This document shows, piece after piece, positions 1-5,534 of a stretch of DNA of 34,763 nt (position 1 is its first letter; every line of letters starts with the position of its first letter). The translations under genes were made by a program, and so were the position numbers. The notes beneath the pieces are model-generated. The model did not search any database and was not told the origin of the DNA. It saw nothing but the letters and a program-made list of their open reading frames with translations. Source of the DNA: Kiritimatiellia bacterium (GTDB taxonomy: Bacteria; Verrucomicrobiota; Kiritimatiellia; RFP12; UBA1067); assembly GCA_016303225.1 (NCBI GenBank), contig JAEDMC010000004.1, positions 1 through 34,763 on the forward strand. The letters run 5' to 3'.

Positions 1-2
1 CG

Positions 3-56
3 CTTCTTGACGGACCCGCGCCGCGCAAGGGCTGGGAAGAGTATTTTAGATGTTAA
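3..56 (+). CDS. C-terminal tail of an unidentified upstream gene (partial)
   Basis: One frame is open from the left edge to a TAA at 54-56 and encodes a 17-residue tail with the motif PRKGWEEYF. That tail loosely recalls the ends of small AbrB/MazE-type antitoxins, but it is too short to assign. A second frame is open to 120 and looks random. An overlapping 50-codon frame starting at 50 (ATG inside the TAA region) runs into the rpsP promoter and is not convincing as a toxin. Bases 57-142 otherwise show no gene. Confidence 0.25.
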   Translation, partial: LLDGPAPRKGWEEYFRC

Positions 57-142
57 AGGGCTATCTCTGGGCGATTTTCGTCTGGCCGCTCGGTGCAATT
101 ATAAAAAGGTTGAGCTGTAACTTTCGTTTATCTTATTGCCCC

Positions 143-171
143 TTGCTTTGGCACGGCCGTTTTGGTATACT
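143..171 (+). promoter_or_regulatory. Promoter of rpsP-rplS
   Basis: TTGCTT (143-148), a 17-bp spacer and TATACT (166-171) preceded by TTTGG form a sigma70-like promoter with an extended -10. The predicted start near 178 leaves a leader of about 30 nt that carries the ribosome-binding site AAGGGAG (192-198) before the rpsP ATG. This is one of the few leadered promoters in the window. Confidence 0.7.
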
Positions 172-208
172 ACGCGCCAATTCATTCGCTGAAAGGGAGT
201 AAACAATA

Positions 209-505
209 ATGGTTAAGATCAGAATGCGTCGCACCGGTTGCACCAACCACGCGACTTATCGTATCGTCGCGGCCGACTCGCGTTCGCCCCGTGACGGCAA
301 GTTCCTTGAGATCCTCGGGTGGTACGACACTCAGATCAAGGATGCCAATTTCAAGCTCGATCTCGAGCGCGTCGACTACTGGCTGAAGAACGGCGCCAAG
401 CCGTCCACGACGGTCGCGTCGCTCATTCGTCGCGCGAAGAACCCCAATTTGAAGCCGCATCACGCGGTCAAGGCTCAGCCGAAGGCCGAAGCCCCGAAGG
501 CCTAA
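209..505 (+). CDS. rpsP: 30S ribosomal protein S16
   Basis: The 98-residue protein is a component of the small ribosomal subunit. It begins with the conserved MVKIRMRRTG and continues with the family signatures YRIVAADSRSPRDGKFLE and LGWYD, followed by a lysine- and alanine-rich tail. Length is normal for the family, and the start has a good Shine-Dalgarno sequence 10 nt upstream. The next gene, rplS, follows after 11 nt. The usual bacterial order rpsP-rimM-trmD-rplS is therefore missing its two middle genes here. It is transcribed from the promoter at 143-171 together with rplS. Confidence 0.97.
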   Translation: MVKIRMRRTGCTNHATYRIVAADSRSPRDGKFLEILGWYDTQIKDANFKLDLERVDYWLKNGAKPSTTVASLIRRAKNPNLKPHHAVKAQPKAEAPKA

Positions 506-516
506 GGAGGTAGATC

Positions 517-885
517 ATGGGTATCAAACTCATTGACAAGATCAACGCCGAGCAGACCGCGGGCGTCAAGGACAAGAACTATCCCGAGTTCCGCACGGGC
601 GACATCGTCCGCGTCTCGATCAAGATCAAGGAAGGCGACAAGTTCCGCGTCCAGGATTTCGAGGGCAAGGTCCTCGCGATCGACAATGGCCGCAACAGCC
701 TCACCGGCAACTTTACGGTCTCCCGTGACAGCTACGGGGTCCGCGTCGAGAAGCTCTTCCCGTTCGCGAGCCCGTGGATCCAGGCGATCAAGGTCGTCAA
801 GAAGGGCAACGGCTGGCGCGCGAAGCTCTACACCGAGCGCACCTTCTGCTCGCACAAGGCGGTCCGCAAGATCGTCAAGAAATAA
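517..885 (+). CDS. rplS: 50S ribosomal protein L19
   Basis: The 122-residue large-subunit protein lies at the interface with the small subunit. Family signatures are PEFRTGDIVRVSIKIKEG, RVQDFEGKVLAI, the TVSRDSYGVRVEKLFPF block and VVKKGNGWRAKLY near the C terminus. The start follows a near-perfect ribosome-binding site (AAGGAGG, 504-510). The gene is in an operon with rpsP and ends before a strong terminator. The N terminus is a few residues longer than in E. coli, and no feature is missing. Confidence 0.97.
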   Translation: MGIKLIDKINAEQTAGVKDKNYPEFRTGDIVRVSIKIKEGDKFRVQDFEGKVLAIDNGRNSLTGNFTVSRDSYGVRVEKLFPFASPWIQAIKVVKKGNGWRAKLYTERTFCSHKAVRKIVKK

Positions 886-912
886 GCGACGGGATTTCGG
901 TGAATGAAAGAG

Positions 913-943
913 AAGGCCGCGGCATCCACCGCGGCCTTTTTTT
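913..943 (+). terminator. Rho-independent terminator after rplS
   Basis: A perfect 10-bp stem AAGGCCGCGG / CCGCGGCCTT with the 6-nt loop CATCCA is followed by an uninterrupted T run (937-943). The T run flows straight into the extended -10 of the next promoter (TTTGGTATAAT, 941-951), so terminator and promoter share bases. Confidence 0.92.
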
Positions 944-951
944 GGTATAAT
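941..951 (+). promoter_or_regulatory. Extended -10 promoter, predicted leaderless start
   Basis: TTTGGTATAAT lies with its last base 8 nt before the ATG at 960. There is no recognisable -35 box (the region is the terminator stem) and no room for a Shine-Dalgarno sequence. Transcription is expected to begin at or very near the start codon. Confidence 0.7.
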
Positions 952-959
952 ATGCCCCA

Positions 960-1373
960 ATGTCTGAAGAAGGTAATGACGTTCCGGTGAAGGTTCCGAA
1001 ACTGGCGATGGTTTTGACGGCCATCGGGTGGTTTTGGACGGCTTATGAATGCGATACGATCGGGATTGACGTCTTTGACATGCTGCTGAAGCGGTTTCCC
1101 GGTCAGGTGTGGATCATGGCGGCGGTGCTCACATACTTGACGATCATCTGGATGCCGAAGAACCTGCTCACTCGCTCGATCATGGGCATTTTCATGCTGA
1201 TTCCCGCCGAACTTTTCAAGATTACGCGTCCGTTGCTTCCGGATGGCGGTTTCGCGCCGGTGCAGATCGTGGTGGCGATCGCCTATGTGCTGGCGATCAT
1301 CGGCATGTACGGGATGTTCTATCCCTGGCGCATTGAGACGGCGCTCAAATGGATTTTGCGTAAGCCGCAATGA
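960..1373 (+). CDS. Small integral membrane protein of unknown function
   Basis: The 137-residue protein has a short polar N terminus and about four hydrophobic segments, near residues 13-32, 47-65, 70-85 and 99-120. It has no signal peptide and no motif I can assign. The start is set by the TATAAT box 8 nt upstream. Its stop overlaps the start of the Na/Pi transporter gene (ATGA at 1370-1373), so the two are translationally coupled and may act together. I do not recognise the family, and a role as an accessory subunit of the transporter is only an inference from the overlap. Confidence 0.75.
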   Translation: MSEEGNDVPVKVPKLAMVLTAIGWFWTAYECDTIGIDVFDMLLKRFPGQVWIMAAVLTYLTIIWMPKNLLTRSIMGIFMLIPAELFKITRPLLPDGGFAPVQIVVAIAYVLAIIGMYGMFYPWRIETALKWILRKPQ

Positions 1374-3004
1374 AAGAGGCTTTGACGATACTTCTGACTG
1401 TGCTGGGGGGATTGGGAATCTTCCTGCTCGGGATGAAGCATTTGTCCGAAGGGCTGCAGGCGGCCGCGGGGAACGGGCTCCGCAAATTTATGAGCCGGGC
1501 GACGGGCCACCGCATCGTCGGCGTCATGAGCGGCATCGTCTCGACGATCATCGTGCAGTCCTCGTCCATCACCACGGTGATGCTCGTTGGGTTCGTCTCG
1601 ACGGCTCTCATGACGCTGCCGCAGGCGTTCGCCGTTTTGATTGGCGCGAACATCGGTACGACCGCGACGGTGTGGATCATCGCGTATGCGCCGAATCCGC
1701 AGATGCTTGGTTTGGTGGGGCTCGCGCTTGGCGGGGCGATGTACTTCTTCTTCCGCGGCGAGCGCGTGCACAACCTGGGGCTGACGGTCATCGGGCTCGG
1801 GCTCGTCTTCCTCGGCCTCGCGTTCATGGCGCAGGGCGTGATGCCGATCCGTCAGAACCCAGAGATCGCGAAGATCTTCACGGCGATGTCCGCCGACTCC
1901 TACTGGAGTATTCTCAAGATCGCGTTCGCGTCGACTCTTCTCACGGCGGTCATCCAGAGTTCCGCGGCGACGATCGCGATCGCGATGGCGCTTGCGGCGC
2001 AGCAGCTCATCACCTACGAGGTGGCGATTGCGGTTCTCTTCGGCGCGAACATCGGCACGACCGCGACCGGCTGGCTGGCGGCGATCGGCGGGACGGCGGA
2101 CGCGAAGCGGACGGCGCTTTCGCACACGCTCTCGAACCTGATCGGCTCGCTCGTCCTCGTGTGGTTCTTCCCTCTCTTCCTGAAGGTGCGCGACGTCATC
2201 CCCTCGCAGATGGGGGCGATCGCCATCACCGACACCGTCTTCGCGATCTGCCGCGGTTGCATCTTCTTCCCGCTCGTGAAGCCGTTCGTGAAGTTCATCG
2301 AACGCCTCGTGCCGCAGCCAGAGAACGAGAAGCCGCATCTTTCGGCGCTCAGGTTCGGCGTGCGGCTCTCGCCGGTCATTGCCTGCGACCAGGCGCTGAT
2401 GGAGGTCGACTTCATGAAGGCCTCGAACCTCGAACTGCTCGACTGTGTGCGACAGGTGCTGTCCGGCACGGCGGGCGCGGACGTCGAAAAGCACATCGTC
2501 CACCGCGAGGACATTCTCGACAACGTACAGAAGGAAGTGACGGAGTTCCTCGGCTCAATCATGTCCAAGCGCCTGGTGCATGAGGTTTCCGAGCGGGCGC
2601 GGCGGCTTCTGCGCTTGACGGACGAACTGGAGTCTGTCTCGGACGAGTGTGCGACCATCCTGAAGGTTGTGAAGCGCTTTCGGCGGCAGAAGCAGCAGAT
2701 TTCGGAGAAGTCGTTGAAGGTTATCCTCAACGTCCATGACCGCGTCTCGGCCTATGCCGCCGAGGTGACGCCGCTCATCCGTTCGCCGCGCGGGGTTATT
2801 CCGCTTGAGAAGCTGCAGGCCGAGTCGAAAGCCCTGCACGAGCACGTGCGCGAGTGCCGCAAAATCCAGCTCGGGCGGATCGGTCCGGAGGACCCCGGCT
2901 CGTCGATCCGCGTGCTGGGCGAACTGGACATCATCAACGCCTACGAGCGCATCCGCGCCTACTACCTGAACTGTGCCGAAACGCTCGCCGGCGGAAAGAG
3001 GTAG
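1370..3004 (+). CDS. Na/Pi cotransporter family protein (NptA/YjbB type) with PhoU-like tail
   Basis: The 544-residue inner-membrane protein is predicted to carry phosphate with sodium. Its membrane part (about residues 1-310) holds the two inverted repeats of the Na/Pi_cotrans family, each with a QSS motif (Q63, VQSSSITTVMLVG; Q196, IQSSAATIAIAMA) followed by GANIGTTAT. Residues 330-540 are helical and charged, resembling the PhoU-like domain found on many bacterial members. The start overlaps the preceding gene by ATGA. The Mur ligase follows after 7 nt. Substrate direction cannot be read from the sequence. Confidence 0.9.
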   Translation: MKEALTILLTVLGGLGIFLLGMKHLSEGLQAAAGNGLRKFMSRATGHRIVGVMSGIVSTIIVQSSSITTVMLVGFVSTALMTLPQAFAVLIGANIGTTATVWIIAYAPNPQMLGLVGLALGGAMYFFFRGERVHNLGLTVIGLGLVFLGLAFMAQGVMPIRQNPEIAKIFTAMSADSYWSILKIAFASTLLTAVIQSSAATIAIAMALAAQQLITYEVAIAVLFGANIGTTATGWLAAIGGTADAKRTALSHTLSNLIGSLVLVWFFPLFLKVRDVIPSQMGAIAITDTVFAICRGCIFFPLVKPFVKFIERLVPQPENEKPHLSALRFGVRLSPVIACDQALMEVDFMKASNLELLDCVRQVLSGTAGADVEKHIVHREDILDNVQKEVTEFLGSIMSKRLVHEVSERARRLLRLTDELESVSDECATILKVVKRFRRQKQQISEKSLKVILNVHDRVSAYAAEVTPLIRSPRGVIPLEKLQAESKALHEHVRECRKIQLGRIGPEDPGSSIRVLGELDIINAYERIRAYYLNCAETLAGGKR

Positions 3005-3011
3005 TTGGTTT

Positions 3012-4295
3012 ATGGCGAAGCGACATCTGATTGGCATTGGTGGTGTGGGGATGAGTGCGCTCGCGACGGCGCTCGTGAAGCTCGGAGACGAGGTGACGGG
3101 CGCGGACCGTACGCTTGGAACCCCGAACATCAAATTTCTGGAATCGCTGGGCGTCCGGGTTTTCCCCGACGACGGCAGCGGCGTCGATGGGGCGACGGAC
3201 GAGGTCATCGTCTCGACCGCGATCGAAGAGACGAACGCGGGCCTCAAGAAGGCGAAGGAGCTCGGCATTCCGGTGACGCATCGCGCGAAGGCATTGGCGC
3301 GGACGCTCGGCGCCTACAAGCTCGTTGCCGTCGTCGGCACCTGCGGGAAGTCGACCGTGACCGCGATGCTCGGACATGTCCTTGCGGAATGCGGACTCGA
3401 TCCGATGTGCGTCAACGGCGCGAATGTGCTGGGCTGGGAGGGCGCGGTCCGTTTCGGCAAGGGACAGTATGCCGTCGCCGAGGTCGACGAGTCGGACAAG
3501 TCGCTCGTCGCATTCAAGCCGTACGCGACTGTCGTGACGAACGCCAGCGCCGACCATTATTCGAAAGAGGAGATGGACGAAGTCTTCGATGCGTTTGTGA
3601 AAGATCTTCCCGGCCCTCTGATCGATGGCCGGGAAGAGGGATCAGGGAAGAAGGATCAGGGATTAGTGATAAGAAATCAGGGATCAGGCGAGGAATGGGT
3701 GACGCCGCTCCCCGGCAAGCACAATTTGCAGAATGCCGCACTGGCGGCGAAAATGGCGCTGGCACTGGGATGCAAGTGTGATGACATCAAAAAGGCCCTT
3801 GCGACCTTCCGTGGCGTCGAACGCCGCCTTCAGCTGATCTCTCAACCTCTCAACCTCTCAACCGCACAACTTCCTTTCGTCTACGACGACTACGCGCACA
3901 ACCCCGAGAAACTTCATGCGATGTGGACGACGCTCGCCGAGAAGCATCCGGAGGGCATTTGCGTCATCTGGCGTCCCCATGGTTATGCTCCGCTGAGGAA
4001 GATGATGGACGCGCTTGCGGCGATGTTCGTCGAGACGGTTCGTCCGCAGGATGCGCTTCTCCTGCTGCCCGTCTACGACGCCGGCGGCACGACCGACCGT
4101 TCGGTCAACAGCGATGCGCTGTTGTCTGAGGTGGAGAAAAGAGGTGGAGGTGGACAGCGGTGGGTTCTCATTCCTGATCTGGATGCGGCCTATCAGTGGT
4201 GCAGGGCGCACAAGGGCGAGTATGCGGCGTTCGTGACGTGTGGGGCGCGCGATCCGGGGTTGCCGGTCTTGGCGAAACGCCTGAGCGAGATGTGA
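3012..4295 (+). CDS. Mur ligase family protein (MurC/Mpl-like)
   Basis: This 427-residue cytoplasmic ATP-dependent ligase belongs to the family that joins an amino acid or peptide to UDP-MurNAc. Domain order is normal: Rossmann motif GIGGVGMSA (7-15), ATP loop GTCGKST (109-115), AEVDESD and NASADHY in the central domain, GKHNLQNAA, and the C-terminal FVYDDYAHNPEKL and RPHGYAP. True MurC usually has GTHGKTT; the Cys and Ser here suggest a divergent branch, so substrate is uncertain. ATG 3012 is chosen over an upstream ATG because of GAGGT at 2998-3002. Three repeat arrays (3631-3690, 3839-3870, 4128-4160) add residues about 207-226, 276-287 and 373-383, all at domain edges or loops. Confidence 0.82.
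   Translation: MAKRHLIGIGGVGMSALATALVKLGDEVTGADRTLGTPNIKFLESLGVRVFPDDGSGVDGATDEVIVSTAIEETNAGLKKAKELGIPVTHRAKALARTLGAYKLVAVVGTCGKSTVTAMLGHVLAECGLDPMCVNGANVLGWEGAVRFGKGQYAVAEVDESDKSLVAFKPYATVVTNASADHYSKEEMDEVFDAFVKDLPGPLIDGREEGSGKKDQGLVIRNQGSGEEWVTPLPGKHNLQNAALAAKMALALGCKCDDIKKALATFRGVERRLQLISQPLNLSTAQLPFVYDDYAHNPEKLHAMWTTLAEKHPEGICVIWRPHGYAPLRKMMDALAAMFVETVRPQDALLLLPVYDAGGTTDRSVNSDALLSEVEKRGGGGQRWVLIPDLDAAYQWCRAHKGEYAAFVTCGARDPGLPVLAKRLSEM
3631..3690 (+). repeat. In-frame degenerate repeat array (GGATCAGG-type words)
   Basis: The word GGGATCAGG and variants (AGGATCAGG, AATCAGGGATCAGG) recur about every 7-8 bp or multiples of it. The array also has a short inverted partner upstream (CCCTCTGATC, 3615-3624). 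It encodes a polar Gly/Lys/Glu-rich stretch between the central and C-terminal parts of the Mur ligase. Confidence 0.6.
3839..3870 (+). repeat. Tandem octamer array, 4 units of CTCTCAAC
   Basis: Three identical CTCTCAAC units and one variant (CGCACAAC) are in exact 8-bp phase. They encode a short insert just after the conserved GVERRLQL of the Mur ligase and before FVYDDYAHNP, a position that is normally a short loop. Confidence 0.8.
4128..4160 (+). repeat. In-frame GGTGGA-type repeat
   Basis: A GAGGTGGAG / AAAAGAGGTGGA / GGTGGACAGCGG array encodes EKRGGGGQ in the C-terminal domain of the Mur ligase. Its first 21 bases are identical to 5726-5746 in the GT8 gene 1.6 kb downstream. Confidence 0.7.
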
Positions 4296-4301
4296 TATAA
4301 T
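4293..4301 (+). promoter_or_regulatory. Extended -10 promoter, predicted leaderless start of wecE-like gene
   Basis: TGATATAAT begins inside the stop codon of the Mur ligase and ends 6 nt before ATG 4308. No Shine-Dalgarno sequence fits in the gap. Confidence 0.65.
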
Positions 4302-4307
4302 ACAAGT

Positions 4308-5534
4308 ATGATTCATTTCAACAGACCCCACATGACGGGCAAGGAGACGGAGTACATCCGTCAGGCCGTAGAAAGCGGGAAGATTTCTGGCAATGGCGAG
4401 TTCACGCATCGTTGCCAGGCGTTCTTCGAGCAGCGCTACGGATTCAAGAAGTGCCTGCTGACGACGTCGGGTACGGACGCTCTGGAGATGGCGGCGATCC
4501 TGACGGGGGTCGGTCCCGGAGATGAGGTGATCGTCCCGTCCTACACGTTCGTCTCGACGGCACTCGCGTTCATCCGCTGCGGGGCGAAGGTCGTCTTTGC
4601 GGACAGCCGGGCGGACGAGCCGAACATCGATGCGTCGAAGATCGAGTCTCTTATCACGCCTCGCACCAAGGTCATTGTGCCTGTCCATTACGCGGGCTGC
4701 GCCTGCGACATGGATGCGATTATGGCTATTGCGAACCGCCACAATCTTCTTGTGATCGAAGACGCCGCGCAGGCGGTGGACTCGTGGTATCTCGGTTTAG
4801 GTGGGAGGTGTAGGTGTACAAAGGAGTTGGCAGATTCTACTGTAGACCTAAACCTAAAACCTACGCCTAAACCGCTGGGGAGCATTGGCCATCTCGGGTG
4901 CTTCAGTTTCCATGAGACGAAGAACATCATCTCTGGCGAGGGCGGGATGCTCACAATCAATGACGAGAAATTCGTCCGTCGGGCGGAGATCATCTGGGAG
5001 AAGGGCACGAACCGTGCGGAGTTCTTCCGCGGCGAGGTGAACAAGTACGGGTGGGTCGACATTGGTTCGTCGTTTCTGCCGACGGAAATCGTCTCCGCGT
5101 TCCTCTGGGCGCAGCTTGAGAATCTGGACGAGATCCAGACCGAGCGCAAGCGGCTGTGGCAGAACTACTGGAATTTCTTGGCGGACAATTTCAAATTTCA
5201 GGTTTCAGTTTGCGGATTGCAGGGCGCGGACTCGGGGATTCGACTGCCGAAGGTCCCGGGCTACGCGACGAACAACGCGCATATGTTTTATCTGCTCTTT
5301 CCGGATTTGGCGAAGCGGAGCGACTTCATCGCTAAGATGAAGGCGCGGGACATTCTGACCGTGTTCCACTACTTGCCGCTCCACTCTTCTGAATATTACA
5401 AGGCGCAGCATGACGGACGGGAACTGCCGAATTGCGATCGCTATGCCGATACTCTCGTGAGGCTTCCGCTTTACTATGGACTTGGCTCCGACCAGGACAA
5501 GGTCTTCACGGCGATCAGGGAGTCCCTCGGTTGA
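4308..5534 (+). CDS. wecE: WecE/RffA-type dTDP-4-amino-4,6-dideoxygalactose transaminase
   Basis: This 408-residue PLP enzyme of the DegT/DnrJ/EryC1/StrS family is predicted to aminate a dTDP-4-keto-6-deoxyhexose to give a TDP-Fuc4N-type sugar. It follows E. coli WecE closely: MIHFNRP, SGKISGNGEFT, PSYTFVSTALAF, VPVHYAG, EDAAQAV, then SFHETKN with the PLP lysine K205, and NAHMFYLLF. Relative to my recall of WecE, two inserts stand out. About 25 residues (163-189) fall exactly on the inverted repeat at 4794-4873, and about 14 residues (near 293-303) fall on the array at 5186-5215. The gene likely starts a leaderless transcript. The next gene overlaps its stop by TTGA. Confidence 0.9.
   Translation: MIHFNRPHMTGKETEYIRQAVESGKISGNGEFTHRCQAFFEQRYGFKKCLLTTSGTDALEMAAILTGVGPGDEVIVPSYTFVSTALAFIRCGAKVVFADSRADEPNIDASKIESLITPRTKVIVPVHYAGCACDMDAIMAIANRHNLLVIEDAAQAVDSWYLGLGGRCRCTKELADSTVDLNLKPTPKPLGSIGHLGCFSFHETKNIISGEGGMLTINDEKFVRRAEIIWEKGTNRAEFFRGEVNKYGWVDIGSSFLPTEIVSAFLWAQLENLDEIQTERKRLWQNYWNFLADNFKFQVSVCGLQGADSGIRLPKVPGYATNNAHMFYLLFPDLAKRSDFIAKMKARDILTVFHYLPLHSSEYYKAQHDGRELPNCDRYADTLVRLPLYYGLGSDQDKVFTAIRESLG
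4794..4873 (+). repeat. 80-bp inverted repeat array inside wecE
   Basis: The ends are GGTTTAGG (4794-4801) and CCTAAACC (4866-4873). The left arm is built of AGGTG/GTAGG words and the right arm of CCTAAAC/CCTACG words, so the arms can pair around a central loop. It encodes an insert between the EDAAQ and GCFSFHETKN motifs. Confidence 0.75.
5186..5215 (+). repeat. Short in-frame heptamer array (ATTTCAA / GTTTCAG words)
   Basis: ATTTCAA, ATTTCAG, GTTTCAG and TTTGCGG follow each other at 7-bp steps. They encode KFQVSVCG, which lengthens a loop that is short in WecE. Confidence 0.55.

Noticed and set aside
1..120. Open frame ending at TAA 118-120
   Set aside because: No start within the window, and a composition that looks random. 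The frame ending at 56 has a more natural tail, but neither is firm.
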